Shown: one piece after another, positions 11,666 to 24,126 of the stretch
Position numbering within the stretch: position 1 is the stretch's first letter
Layout: every line of letters begins with the position of its first letter
Assembly: GCF_033958435.1 (NCBI RefSeq)
Contig: NC_134138.1
Coordinates: 3,112,001-3,176,000, forward strand
Reading direction: 5' to 3'
Origin: Carettochelys insculpta
Taxonomy: Eukaryota > Chordata > Testudines > Carettochelyidae
Length of the DNA: 64,000 bases
Notes under the pieces: model-generated
Database searches by the model: none
Told to the model about the DNA's origin: nothing
The model's input: only the letters and a program-made list of their open reading frames with translations
Translations under genes and position numbers: made by a program

Positions 11666-14600
11666 CCTGGCCGTTCTCATGTTCTGCCCACCCCCGGTGC
11701 AGGAGCGGGGGCCATCGGCTGCTCACAAGGCAGGATAACAGCTAGCCCGTCCCGGAGAACCCCTGCCACTCCGAGTACCCAGCACGGAAAGGACAGGCTG
11801 CAGGTCGGCCGCAGGAGCAGCCAGTCGCTTGTGCCAGCTGAGCCCCACCAGGGTAGGAACCGGGGCTCCCAAAACAAGCCACCGCGCTTGGCAGTGGAAT
11901 TCAGAGGTGAGCGAGCGCGACACTCTCTCAGGGGGTGGGAGTACCCCGTGGCACCCCTCTGCCTCCGCAAGGGACAGCTGGGCTGGGTCTTCACCTGTGC
12001 CATGCCGGACATAACGGAAACTCCTTCACGGCCGGGGGTGCCGCAGCCCCCCGCACACGCGCACACGCGCACTCAGGGCCAGCACTTCTGCCTGGCGGCC
12101 CCATCCAGAGACATCTCTGCGACGTCCTGTCCCGCCCCGACGCTCACAACTTCCCTGCCTCCAAGGCGCCAGTCACCGGTGCGGTGGCTTTCCAGGGACG
12201 TGCTCTGGACGGTGGCGCAGAGCCGGCTCGGTGCAAACGATGATTAATTTCTCAGCAAGGAGCCGAGGTTTCCGTGCTGCTGGGCCGGAGACGGGGGGGT
12301 TCCACGTCAAACCCGCGTCGTGCGCCTCCTGCAGACAACCACTTCCTCATGAGAAGTTTCGAGCGTTGCTTAAGCTGCCCTTTACGTGGACCAGCTCCCA
12401 GCACTGCTGGCAGGAGAGTCCGCCGCGCACGGACCCCTTTGTGCGCCAAGGAGGCTGCAGCGCACACCGAGGCGTCTCCCGCACTACCAGGCCGAGATCA
12501 GACATTGCTGGGGTTACCTGGGACAATCCCCCACATGCTGCACTGTCTCCGTCCCAGGAGCGAAGTGACGGCCGAGGCTGCGGAGCCAGGGCAGCCCTGG
12601 TGGGGGGCCAGAAGCTCAGACCCAAGACCGGGAGGAGCTGACGAGGTCTCCAAGTGGGACAGGATGTGAACCAGTTTTGGGGCCAGGCAGCTGCTGGCCC
12701 CACGTTGATTGCAAGGGAGGGGTGCAGGGTGCACCAGCCCCAGGCCTGGCCCAGGCCTGACACCCAGCATGGCTGCTCAGCGTGCCACCAGCAGGGGATG
12801 GGATAGCCACCAGCTGCATGAACTGCTCCTCGGCCCCGGGGAACGCTGGGCATGGACGGATTACCGGGCGGCGAGGGCACTGCAAGCTGGGCCAGCGGTG
12901 GGCGGGCCAGGCCCTGCTGGCTGCAGTCGGTGACTGGCGGCCCCTTGCCAATACAGCAGCCTGCCAGCAACGGAGCTGTGTGCCTGGGAGGAATTCAGAG
13001 GAAAGGGCATCTGCCCACGGCTCCATCTGCCCAGCAAGGGGGAGTAGGCCCAGGCAGGAGAGCGCCGGACAGGCCCTTCCACCAGGCTGTTTCTCCCGAC
13101 TCAGGCCCCAGGGAGCCGACAGCCCCTCACTGGGGCGTCAGGGCCAGACCCGGAGATCCACCCAGGGCCGCTGACGTCCTGTTGGGCAACTCCCCGTGCC
13201 AGGGGAGGGTTTCACCCCCTGCGGCTGAGCTGTCCCTCTTCCCAGCCTGGGACTGCTGCCGAGACACCCAAGCCTCTCATGGGGGCGGCTATTGCTGCGT
13301 ACTGGAGGGACTGGTACTTCTGGGAATGGGGGGGCCCGTCCCGGCCGGCAACACTCCACTCGCCCCCTGGCATGTGCCAGGCCAGGCTGGCAGGCATGGT
13401 GCAATGTGCTCCTCAGAACGGCCTCACTGACCAAACCGCCCTGGGTCTGGCTCTGGGCTGGAGGGGCCAAGGAGCCCCAAGGGGGCTGTCTGGTGACCGC
13501 TGTACGAAGGGCCTGCCTGTTACCAGCGCTGGGAGACCGGCTGCAGCTGGGAGGGAGCCACGCTGAGAGGAGATGGCCAGCCTGGGGTAGGGCAGGTCAG
13601 CCACAGCCCCATCAGCCCTGCAGAGAAACACTGCCACAAGGAACCGGCCAGAGCCACACCACAGAGGGGCCTGGAGGAGTCGCTAGGGGAGCCAGGTCAC
13701 ACCTGGTGACCGCCCGAGAGGACCAGTGATCGGACAGGGCAAGACACGCTCAGTGCAGGCAGCCAGGGCGAGCCTGGAGCCCACAGCTGGGCACCGATGG
13801 AACCACCCAGAGCCAGGCCCTCCGGGACGTGGCAACTGAGCTGAGAGAGTTTGCGCCTCTCGGTCACAGAGGGCCTGTCGCGGGGGCCGGGGGCAGCCCA
13901 GCCTCGCTCCAGCAAGCCCCGGGGCTGGCTGAGCCTGGGGCAAAGCCAAGGCCGGATCCGACCGGCTGCGTGCTGGGAACCTGCAGCCGTAGGGACCTCA
14001 GGCTCAGGGCCTGGGCAGTTCCTTGTGTCTGATGCTCAGAGCGAACCCCAGAAGCCGTGTTGTACCCAGGGAAGGGGTGTCGGTGGCGCTGGTATTCAGG
14101 GGCCTGCGGTGGAAATCAGGCAGGAGCAGCTCATGCACGACCCTCTGCTCAGCTTAACTCACCTGCGGCTCTGGGAACAACCTGCCGGGACCCACCTGGG
14201 GAGGTCCACCCAGAGCCGCCAAAGAGCTGTTGGGCAACAGGTCTGGCCCCAGCGCCAGGGGAAGTTTCACTCTGTGGCTGAGCTACCCCTCTTCCCGGCC
14301 TGGGACTGCAGCCGAAACATGGAACCCCCCACACCCGAATCTCCCCCTCTCCCTCCGCCTTCCTGTCCCCCTTCGCCAAGGCATGAGCCTGATGGCCTTT
14401 GGCAACGACCGGTCTGGCAGCCCCACCAGAGCAGAGAGCTGTGTCCTGCAGGCCCCTTTCCCCCATCCAACGGGGGCCAAGAAACACCAGCAGGCAGAGG
14501 CACAGGACCTAGGGGAGCGTTGGGCTGCCGCACCCCCTGGCTCCAGGGGGCTGCCGTTGTACATGGGATTTACACTTCGGCTGAGTTGCTCACAACACCC

Positions 14601-14694
14601 TGGTGAGACACTGGTCCAGTGTCCCAGCCCTGAGTGTCAGCTGCCTGCACAGGACAGTCCCTGGGCCAGGCCCACTGGTACCCATCTGGCTGAG
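11666..14694. other. GC-rich intergenic stretch
   Basis: No gene recognised. A local duplication of about 120 bp is visible: 13159-13280 and 14208-14330 share TGTTGGGCAAC, a CCAGGGGA core, GCTGAGCT and CCTGGGACTGC in the same order. Confidence 0.45.
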
Positions 14695-14699
14695 GGATC

Positions 14700-15062
14700 T
14701 GGCAGGCTGAGGGGGGATTTAATAACAGCCTTCAGCTTCCTGAAGGGGAGCTCTAGAGAGGATGGGGAGAGGCTGTTCTCAGTGGTGTCAGGTGGCAGAA
14801 CAAGGAGCGATGGTCTGAAGTAACAGAGCGGGAGGTGTAGGTTGGATATTAGGAAAAACTACTTCCCCAGGCGGCTGGTGCAGCGCTGGACTGTGTTGCC
14901 TAGAGAGGTGGTGGATTCTCCATCCCTGGAGGTTGTTAAGTCCTGGCTTGACCAAGCCCTGGCTGGGATGATTTAGTGGGGGTTGGTTCTGCTTTAGGCA
15001 GGGGGCTGGACTTGACGACCTCCTGAGGTCCTGCCAGCGCTGGGACTCTAGGATTCTATGCT
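14700..15062 (+). mobile_element. CR1 LINE 3' end fragment
   Basis: Matches the CR1 tail seen at 10690-11050 (FLKGSSREDGERLFSVVSGG in translation, then the GACGACCTCCTGAGGTC 3' UTR) and ends in GATTCTATG. It is truncated at the 5' side and has a stop in the remnant frame at 14821. Confidence 0.88.
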
Positions 15063-16554
15063 CTCTCCTCGTCAGGGCTGCTCCAGAGGCCCTGCAGCTC
15101 TCTGACTCTCCCCTAGGCTGGCCTGGTGGCACTACAGGGCAGCTCCATGGCGAGAGCCTCCTGCAGGCCAGCTTGGCCCCTGGGCAGGGGGACTCCTGCC
15201 GCTCTCTGAGCCCCTGGCAGGATAGCAGCTGCTGTGGATTCCTCTCCACCTCGGGGCAGGCGCAGACCCCCAAGCAGCTGAGCAGGGAGGAGGGCTCAGG
15301 AAATGGCCTCTCGCGCTCTGTGCTGCTTGGACATCGTCAGTTTGGCTGTGCCAGCGGGTCTGGGCAAAATGAGCCGCGGGTGTGCTCAGCTGCCTGCCAG
15401 CCAGGCTGCGAGCTGCCGCCCGCGGGCGGGCGCCTTGGCGGTCTCCCCTGTCGTCACACAGGAGCTCCGGAGGCAGGGGTTGGGTTGTGGTCTGTCTGTG
15501 CAGGGCCTAGTCCAGCAAGGAGCAGGCCCACAAGTGCCACAGGGGACAGCTAATCTACCTTCGCTGTCGTGCCAGGGTGGCCCTGCAGGAGGGCCCCGTG
15601 AGGGCAGGATGGTGGGTGGATGGGCTCTCCCCCATGGGGCATTACCGACCCAGCTTCGACACACCATGCAACCCCAGCCCCAGAGCCAGGCAGTCGGGCA
15701 CGGCACCCCACCCGCCCCCGGGAGGGTTTGCTCGGAGTGAGCCACCCTGTGTCCCCAGAACCGGGCAGGGATCCAGTCCCGGAGTCCAGGCTGCATTTAA
15801 CCCCCACCCAGCCTCCGCCAGAGGGGAGCACGGAAACCTGAGCATCACGCTGGGGAGAACCAGCCCCTTGGGGGCTCCCCGCAGCGTGCAGGGGCTGAGT
15901 CACTTAGAACCCGTCTCTTGCGTCCCACGGCGCTTTGCCTGGATTTGCCAGTGTTCCTCAGTTCATCTGCTCTGCGCCTGCCCTTCGCCCCAGAGCCAGC
16001 TGCATTTCAGCTGGGCAGCACCAGCCGGCCTTGGGGGGAGTGTGGCTGGAGGGCACAGCGCTGAGACCTGGTGTGGGCTCAGGCTCAGGTCCCGCAGTCA
16101 CCGCACAACTGTCTGCCCGCTCTGCAGGCAGGAATCACCGCTCAGCTGTGCTCAGGGCTCCTTCGGGCTGTGCCCCCCCCCACCACATCAGGAGACGGCC
16201 CTGGTGTGCGCTGGGATCTGACCCAGAAGGGGCCCAGGGACTCCGATACAGACCCCCCCGCCCCGCCTGCATCCTGACAATGGGAGGGTGCAGCAAGGAA
16301 TGGCCTGAAATGGAGCTTGGCCATGACAGGGTGTGTCCACCCTGAGACCTGGGGCAGGCAGAGCACAGGGATCAGCCTCCCGACAGCCTCAGCCCTGCCC
16401 CCGGCAGGCTCTGGCTTTCCGCAACCCAAGGACAGGTCCATCCAGTCCTGCGTAGTTCTGCTGAGCTGCAGTGGAAGGTGGGGGCTGCACAGCCTTTCTC
16501 CCCTCCCATGCGCATGACACAGCCCCTGTGCCACTTTCCCAGAGTGGAGCTTCC
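15063..16554. other. GC-rich intergenic stretch
   Basis: No exon, RNA gene or repeat recognised. Confidence 0.4.
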
Positions 16555-16559
16555 CCAGA

Positions 16560-17045
16560 GCCACAGGCTGTGCTAGGACGGGGTTTCTGGGCACAACCAG
16601 AGAAATCAATCAGGGTACCTTTGATTAAAATCTGGGCCACTTACAGCCCCAGGCTGGGGTTCCCTTCTCACTAAGGCAAATCCAACCAGCCACCACAGCC
16701 CCACTGCCCAGCCAGACGCCAACCAGCAAACCCACAGACTTCCCAGCTGCTCTACCAGCCCAGACCAACAACCCCCAAATTCAGGGGAGAGCTTCTTAAA
16801 CCTCTTTCAGCAACTCCATACAGATTTTTGGGCCGCAGAGGGCCCAGCCCCTGACCCGGGTCAATGTGTACTTGGGTCTTACTCAAAATAACACACTTAA
16901 CAATTCTTTAGAGCTAAATATCTAAAGATTTATTAATACAAAGGAAAGAGCAGGGTTAGAGAGAAGAATTGTTAAAGCAACATTTTACATGCATCAGTCA
17001 TAATGCCTGACGCAGGCCAGCGATGTTATTTGCTGATTCTTGGAA
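16560..17045 (+). mobile_element. Dispersed repeat 'F' fragment
   Basis: Shares its order of blocks with 48525-49010 and, inverted, with 31230-31880 (GGACGGGGTTTC, CAGCCCCAGGCTGGG, CAACCCCCAAATTCAG, ATTTATTAATA, TACATGCATCAGT). No coding part was recognised. The class is unresolved; an LTR or other retroelement noncoding region is possible. Confidence 0.75.
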
Positions 17046-17055
17046 GTTGTTTCAA

Positions 17056-17205
17056 GTAACATAGGGTCCTGTGGCACCTTATAGACTAACAGAAAAGTTT
17101 TGAGCATGAGCTTTCGTGAGAACAGACTTAGTCTATAAGGTGCCACAGGCCCCTTCGTTGCTGTTACAGATCCAGACAAACATGGCTACCCCTCCGATAC
17201 TTCGA
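17056..17205. mobile_element. Inverted pair of retroelement tails (Penelope-like)
   Basis: A minus-orientation tail (GGTCCTGTGGCACCTTATAG) faces a plus-orientation tail (AGTCTATAAGGTGCCACAGG) and is followed by GTTACAGATCCAGACAAACATGGCTACC. This is the abundant turtle tail repeat, also at 24001-24125 and around 61838-62757. Confidence 0.65.
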
Positions 17206-17520
17206 GTAACAGTTTTAGTTACTGGAGAATTGTAGATCCACCTCGCTGGGGTCCACATGGGGCCAGGACCTTTGGAGACAGAACAAAGAAGCAAGATCCC
17301 GTCTCAGATGGACCCAGCTAAGCCCACACCAAGGTTCTCTCTCTCATGTCCAGGGCCAAAGCCCTTTTTCTGTCCCACCAGGCCCTGGAGGGTCACAAGT
17401 CACCTGCCTCAGGTGAGCCACTGCAGCAGACTGCCACGGGCTGAATCCCAGGAGACAATCGCGAGTTCTTAGATGCGTATTGTCCTTTGCCTCCGTCGTG
17501 TTCCCTGCCTGGGGGCCATC

Positions 17521-17573
17521 ACACCGCCTATGGTGTGCCTATGGTGCGCCTATGGTGTGCCTATGGTGTGCCT
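17521..17573. repeat. 12-bp tandem repeat
   Basis: About four copies of GTGTGCCTATG with G/C variants. Confidence 0.9.
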
Positions 17574-18189
17574 TCGGCTCTGAATACTACTAGAGCTAAA
17601 ATCTGCAACTTTACCTGCACACACGGTGCAGGCGTATAAGCAGCACAACGAGATTCGGGGCATCACGAGTGTTCGTTAGGCACCTCACACGGCCCCAGCA
17701 TGGTATTTGGTGCCAGCAGATACACTGGGCACAGAAAATGCCTCCAAAGGCAATACAAAAATCCCATCAGGTCACACAGGCGCGGCTGGGTCACGCCCTG
17801 CAGATGCTGCGGAGCCAGTCTGGGAACACCCTGTGAACCTGACCGGCCCTGGGCGTAGTCCCTCCCTGCCTGGGCTGGGGCCACTGGGCACCAGGCTGGT
17901 AGAGCTGGCAGGGCCGTGGCAGGGCGTGGCCTGGCTCAGCTCTTGCTGCCTGGAGTCTTGGAGGGAGCTGGGGCCTGATGTACTCCAGCAGCACCACCCC
18001 CGCTCGGCGCCCCAGCCAGAAAAGGAGCAGCGGGATTCTCACCCGGCTCCGGTCACATGGCTCAGCCCCATGGGCGGTGGCTGGCTGGGCACAGCGCCAG
18101 GGTCGGGGGTAGCACAGGCCCAGGGTGTGCAGGCTGCTCACACTGCCCTGCAGATGCTCCTCAGTCCCAACCCCAAGTTCTGCCCCCAG

Positions 18190-18356
18190 CTCTGCCAGTG
18201 ACCCCAGTCCCCCACAGCCCATCCCTGGGCTCCCCAGCTCTGCCAGTGCCCCCAGTCCCCCACAGCCCATCCCTGGGCTCCCCCAGCTCTGCCAGTGCCC
18301 CCCAGTCCCCCACAGCCCATCCCTGGGCTCCCCCAGCTCTGCCAGTGCCCCCCAGT
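18190..18356. repeat. 52-bp minisatellite
   Basis: Three full copies and a partial copy of a unit near 52 bp containing CCAGCTCTGCCAGTGCCCCC and CACAGCCCATCCCTGGGCTC. Confidence 0.92.
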
Positions 18357-19415
18357 CCTGCCTCACACCCCCATGCTAGCCCAGCCATGGGCTCCCCATC
18401 CCCAGCTCTGCAGTCCCTCCTCAGTTGTGACCAATGGCCTAGCCTGGGTTCCTCTCCCCCAGCCCAAGAGCCACCCGCCCTCCTGCCCCCAGCGCTGCGG
18501 CTGCCCTGGAATCCCATCCTGCATCCCTCCTCCTCGCCGCTATCCAGTTGACTCTAGCCCGCCCCCCGAACCCTGACACATATGGCAGTGGGGCTGGGTG
18601 AGCTGAGACCTGGCCCAGGCCTTTGCAAGCGGGCAGCAGCCAGCCACGGGGAGCAACTCGGGCCTGCCCAGCGAGAGGGCTTTGTACCCACGGCCCTGCC
18701 TGGCAGGGCTGCACCATCCCACCGTGAGGACCACGGCTCAGAGCAGCCTGGTTCCAGCCCAGTGCCAGCACAGAGGGGGTGGCTCCGTGTGTGCTAGGGC
18801 AAGTGAGCCAGTAAATTACCCACCTCACCTTGAACCATCCCAGGGCTGGGTTCCCTGTCCCAGCAGCAAGGAACAAGCAAACGAGCCACCCAGCTCAGCA
18901 CCTCCCAGGATGGGCCCCGGTGACCCCAGCACAGCTCGGCAGCCGCCTTTCTCCCAGAGGTCCCTGCATGCACCCGTCACCAGGACCCGATTTTTGCTAG
19001 CTTCACCCAGGGCAGTGGCTCTGCCCTGCTCCCCTGCCCAGAGCTCTATGTCCTGAGGCAAACGGAGCATGACCATCCCAGCCCTGGCCTGCCCTCCCCA
19101 CTTCCCTCCTCCATCGCTGTCCCCTCCTCCTGGCCCAGCAACCTGCTCTCAGCTTTCCAGCTGGTGATTCCAACACGGGGCAAGCTCTGGGTGTTCCCTC
19201 CCACCTCTGCTTGTGCCCCAGAGTTTTCCAGCCCCCCAGCCCGAACGCAGCTGTGAATGTGAGTCTGGTCGCCTCTCACGCTGAGCGCCTCCCTCCTCAC
19301 TCATCTGGTCATGGCTACAGGCTCTGCTGCTTCCACTCGCTCCCATTCCGTGGTCACCTTCCATCCACCCAGCATCGCCTTACCCCTTCCTTCCTTCCCT
19401 CCTCTTCCCAGGCTG

Positions 19416-19546
19416 CGTCAACTTCCAAGTGCCGAGGCCGCCCGCATGCTAATGAGGCGCTGAATATGCATTTCAGAGCTTCATTAGTAAACTTCAAAAG
19501 GGCCATTTGCATGGCCTTTTCGAAGTTTGGGGCTAGTGTAGACACG
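19416..19546 (+). mobile_element. Right half of a foldback MITE
   Basis: Matches the right arm of the foldback MITEs at 25684-26100 and 42016-42421 (GCCCGCATGCTAATGAGGCG, CGAAGTTTGGGGCTAGTGTA, GACACGGCC). The CR1 fragment at 19550 abuts it directly, so the left arm is missing. Confidence 0.75.
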
Positions 19547-19551
19547 GCCAT

Positions 19552-20058
19552 TGTGTCCAGTTTTGGGCCCCCCAGTATAAAAAGGATGTGGATGTGCTGG
19601 AGCAGGATCAGCGGAGGGCAACAAAAATGATTAGGGGGTTGGTGCACATGACGTATGAGGAGAGGGTGAGGGATTTGGGCTTGTCTAGTTTGCAGAAGAG
19701 AAGACTGACGGGCAGTTTGATAGCAGCCTTCAACTTCCTGAGGGGGAGCTCTAAAGAGGAGGGTGAGAAACTGTTCTCAGTGGTGTCAGATGGCAGAACA
19801 AGGAGCAATGGTCTGATGTTGAAGAGGGGGAGGTGTAGGTTGGGTATTAGGAAAAACTACGTCCCCGGGAGGGTGGTGAAGCACTGGAATGTGTAGCCTA
19901 GAGAGGTTGTGGATTCTCCATCCCTTGAGGTTTATAAGTCCCAGCTGGACAACATCCTGGCTGGGATGACTTAGTGGGGGTTGATCCTGCTTGAAGCAGG
20001 GGGCTGGACTAGATGACCTCCTGAGGTCCCTTCCAGCCCTGGGATTCTGGGATTCTGT
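19552..20058 (+). mobile_element. CR1 LINE 3' fragment
   Basis: Translates to [19 protein letters not shown] and [20 protein letters not shown], then the CR1 3' UTR and a terminal GGGATTCTGGGATTCTGT. One stop interrupts the reverse-transcriptase C-terminus (TGTAG near 19893). Confidence 0.9.
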
Positions 20059-20292
20059 AATGCCAGCGAGAAGGAGGTCGGTCCAGAAGTCCTAATGGAA
20101 AAAGACTGAGTTAGGGTAACTTAGCTGACTTCAAGGCACCAGGGGCTGATGCAATGCACCCTGGAGTACTCCAGGAGCTGCCCAAGGAGGTATCTGAGCC
20201 TTTAGCCATCACCTTTGAAAAGTCCTGGAAGACAGGAGAGATTCCAGAGGAAGGCAAAAGGCAAATACAGCACCCAAGTATAAACAGGGAAT

Positions 20293-22660
20293 AAGCCGGA
20301 GGTGACGCGTGGGCTGCTTTACTGCCCAGCCTGCTGCTCAGAGTGTGCCCTAGAGCACCGGTCTGAGTTTACGGGGATCAGCAGCTGCTGTCACAGTAAC
20401 TGATTCCAAGCCAACTGTGGGGCGGAGGGAAGGGAATCCGTATGTCCACACTCAGTACCCCAAGAATCAGGGGCACCATGCGGGAAGAGTTTAGCTACAC
20501 ACCCCTGCCAAGCTCTGAATGCTCCATTCCATTTTCCCTCATTTGCACCCCCCTAAAATTAGACTCAGCCACAGCTTTGCCCTCCAGTCTCCAAACATTT
20601 CCGAAGGAGCCCCCCTGCAGGCCCCAGGGAGATGGCTGTGCCTGTACGCAAATCGTCATCAATGCCAAATGCCTTCCCAACGTGGGCCAATGGGGTGGGG
20701 GTGTCCCAAGCACCCACAGAGTCCAAATAATGCTTCATTTGGTGTGCCGATGTTCTGGGAAGCAGCAAACCCCCCAGCTGTGCCCCTACGCAGCACTGCC
20801 TGATGCAGCCTTCCAGCAGGGAGTCAGAAATGACGGTGTTGAGTGGCTCCATTCAGCTCAATGGCCGGTGACTCTAAAACCTGGTGGTGGTCTAATGTTA
20901 ACTAGCTTGCTGCAGACTGTTTAAACAGAGGTGCCCGTCTGTAGCACAGCCTGGCCTGGGATCTGTCCCCCTCCTCCCCGCTCCGGAGCTGTTTGCCGGA
21001 AAACCAGCTGCCCCAGCCGGTTGCTGACAGCTTTGCAAAGATCTTTGCAAAAGCTGCACAAACCTGAGCTGCTGCCCCTGTTCTCAAGCATTCTTCATCC
21101 AAAGGGCAAAACCCCTGGGCTGCGTCTACACGTGCACGCTACTTCGAAGTAGCGGCAGTAACTTCGAAATAGCGCCCGTCACGTCTACACGTGTTGGGCG
21201 CTATTTCGAAGTTGAAATCGACGTTAGGCGGCGAGACGTCGAAGTCGCTAACCCCATGAGCGGATGGGAATAGCGCCCTACTTCGACGTTCAACATCGAA
21301 GTAGGGACGTGTAGACGATCCGCGTCCCGCAACATCGAAATAGCGGGGTCCTCCATGGCGGCCATCAGCTGGGGGGTTGAGAGATACTCTCTCTCCAGCC
21401 CTTGCGGGGCTCTGTGGTCACCGTGGGGAGCAGCCCTTAGCCCAGGGCTTCTGGCTGCTGCTGCTGCAGCTGGGGGTCCGTGCTGCATATACAGGGTCTG
21501 CAACTAGTTGTTGGCTCTGTGTATCTTGCACTGTTTAATGAAAGTGTGTCTGGGAGGGGCCCTTTAAGGGAGCGACTTGCTGTTGAGTCCGCCCCGTGAC
21601 CCTGTCTGCAGCTGTGCCTGGCTCCCTTATTTCGATGTGTGCTACTTTGGCGTGTAGACGTTCCCTCGCTGTGCCTATTTCGATGTTGGGCTGAGCAACG
21701 TCGAAGTTGAACATCGACGTTGCCAGCCCTGGAAGACGTGTAGACGTTATTCATCGAAATAGCCTATTTCGATGTCGCAACATCGAAATAAGCTATTTCG
21801 ACGTTGGGTGCACGTGTAGACGTAGCCCTGGGCTCCCCGTTTAGCTGGTGGGCATTTGGACAATGTGAACAGGCAGGGCCCAGCTCTGCCTCCAGGCTAG
21901 AGGTGTGTGAGCCCAGTGGCTGTAGAGGGGGGTTGGTGGGGGTGGAAGTGGGGGGGTGGCTCTGGTTCCCAGCGAGGCAGTGTTAGAAGGCTTTTCCTTC
22001 ACCCCGCCCCCCGCTCTCGTCACACAAGTGGAAATCAGGAGATCAGAAGCCCGAAGCAAGTTAGTTCCAAGCGAGTGCACCCCTAGCTCTGCAACCTGGC
22101 CAAATCTGCTCCCCAGAGTTCCTCTGCCAGCCTGACACCCCAGAGCTTTCACGCTGTCTCGCTTCCCAGCTCAGACGCTGCAGAACACCGCACTGGCCCC
22201 ATGCCCTAACACTCCCTCTGATTAGGCCTCACTAGACCTGCAGTGTGTGCCCTTAGCCACATCCCTTATAGTCACCGTCCACTTGGGTGGGTCCTGAGAC
22301 AGGAGGCTTCATCCCACCTCCTTTGTATCCCATGGGGGAGGGGTCACGGGAGAGGGTGCGTTCTGGCCACGGCCAGGAGTTTCTTTAGCTTTTACTGCTG
22401 CTTTTGCTGCCCCTGCCCCTCCCCCCAGCCCTCTTGCCCGTCCTAAATGGGCCTAACTTGACTTCAGTTTGAGAGAAGGAGCCAGGCAGCCTTCCAGAGT
22501 ATGCTCCTGTATTACACTCCCACCATGGCCCGTACCACGGCCCGTAACCCTGTAACTGCTCTTATCTGTTCCCATTAGCCCAGCAAACCCAGCCAGCCAG
22601 GCAGACACAACAGGCAGCTTTCCTGTCCTTTGTTCACATGTAACTCTTCTGCCAGAAGGA
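20293..22660. repeat. 1.6-kb dispersed repeat 'D', copy 1 (filled by MITE copy B)
   Basis: Collinear with 34078-35690 once the 710-bp MITE at 21118-21827 is removed. Shared blocks include GTGACGCGTGGGCTGCTTTA, CAAATAATGCTTCATTTGGT and GCAAAACCCCTGGGCTCCCC. A minus-strand reading frame over part of it (20570-20750, roughly GKAFGIDDDLRTGTAISL) is also open in copy 2, so it may once have been coding. I do not recognise the protein. Confidence 0.8.
21118..21827 (-). mobile_element. Harbinger MITE copy B (710 bp)
   Basis: Same ends and length as copy A. It is flanked by CTG at 21115-21117 and 21828-21830. The orthologous position of the second copy of repeat D (34898-34900) carries a single CTG and no insert. 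This direct empty-site comparison fixes the element ends and the 3-bp duplication. Confidence 0.95.
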
Positions 22661-23283
22661 GTCGGCAGCAAGCAGGGCCGGGTTCAACATCTAGGGGCTC
22701 CTTTTCACCCATTTCACACAGAAGTGGGTCCAGTCCACACCCAGTAGCCTGGGAAATGTGCACCCCCGGGCGCCTCGGAGAGGCGATGCTTCCCCACTCG
22801 CACGCACAGAGTCTGAGTGTAGAAAAGAAACTTTTAATGAAAGAGGCAGAGAAATCAGATGGCAATAGCTTGGGAAAATCCCACACCCAGAGTTCATAAC
22901 CAACCCTCAAGTAACTGTCCCAGCTCAGATGGATTGAGCAGTGTCCTTTGCCTCTCAGGCTCACCAGTCCAGTACTGTAAGGATCCAATCCACACACCCA
23001 AACTTTCTCTGCGCCACACGTCAAATGCCCCACTTAAGCTCTGTCCAGTCTGTGCAGGCCCTGACACATCACCCCGATGCACCCCTCATTGAGCCTGAGG
23101 CAAGGCCAGACAACCTCTCATTGGTCCAGTGTCCTGCTTGCCCCCCCACTGGCCGTTTGTCCCCTGTATTGTGGCTGGAGGCAAAACCAGCTCTCCATGG
23201 CTTGAGCCGCCAGTTCTTCTGCTCAGCTCGTAGCAGTTTCAGCTTTGGGCCTAACTACAGCACCTACCAAGAAGGAGTCTCAC
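22661..23283. other. Intergenic, no feature recognised
   Basis: No exon or known repeat identified. The sequence is less GC-rich than its left neighbours and could be part of an unrecognised interspersed repeat. Confidence 0.35.
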
Positions 23284-23286
23284 AAA

Positions 23287-23960
23287 GGCTACGTCTACGC
23301 TAGCCCCTTCTTTCCAAAAGGGGCATGGTAATAAGCAAGGTCAGAACATGCTCATGAGGCACTACCATGAATATGAGGCACCTAATTAGCATAACGGCAG
23401 CCACAGCAGGCCGCCCATGCAGTGCAGATGGGGGCCTTCGCAAAGCCCCTTATTCCTATTTGGTTTTAGGGGCTTTCGAAGACTAGGGTGCTGTGGCCGC
23501 ACTTGGCCAGAATTTCGAAATGGCCGTGCTAATGGCCAAATCGAAGAATACTAATGAGGTGCTGAAATGAATATTCAACACCTCATTAGCATACTGCCGC
23601 CCGCGGCACTTCAAAGGTGCCCCATTTTGCTTGCGTGTGGGTTGGCTACATGGGGGTCCTTTTCCAAAGGATCCTGCACACTTCAAAATCCCCTTGTTCC
23701 TATCCACTGATAAGGAGATTTTCCAGTTTGCAAGGGCCTTTCACAAAGGATCCCCATGGAACCAAGCCACAAAGTGCCCTGTCCAACAGCATGCTAATGA
23801 GGCACTGAATATTCATTTCAGCACCTCATTAGTATTCTTCCAGTCAGTTATTAGCAAAGCCATTCCAAAGTACAGCTACACTCCAGGGTTTGAAAATCCT
23901 GTCTACAAATTCCATGCCTTCTACAGCACCCCTTTTAAATTGCTAATTTTACCCCCAGGG
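23287..23960. mobile_element. Degenerate foldback MITE, probably nested
   Basis: Begins with GGCTACGTCTACGCTAGCCC, the end type of the foldback family. It contains repeated TGCTAATGAGGCACTGAATA and CACCTCATTAGCAT arms in both orientations, and a central AAAGGATCC inverted pair. The arms do not pair end to end, which suggests two related copies, one inserted in or fused to the other. Confidence 0.6.
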
Positions 23961-24000
23961 CAACAATCCACTGCATGCTTACAAGAAAAAACCAGCAACA

Positions 24001-24125
24001 AAGGGTCCTGTGGCACCTTATAGACTAACAGAAAAGTTTCAAGCACAGAAAGCTCATAATTTAATCTTTTCTGTTAGTCTATAAGATGCCACAGCACCCT
24101 TCCTTGCTGTTACAGATCCAGACTA
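24001..24125. mobile_element. Inverted pair of retroelement tails (Penelope-like)
   Basis: GGCACCTTATAGACTAACAG and its reverse complement CTGTTAGTCTATAAGATGCC lie about 60 bp apart, followed by GTTACAGATCCAGACTAA. Same arrangement as 17056-17205. Confidence 0.65.
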
Positions 24126-24126
24126 A

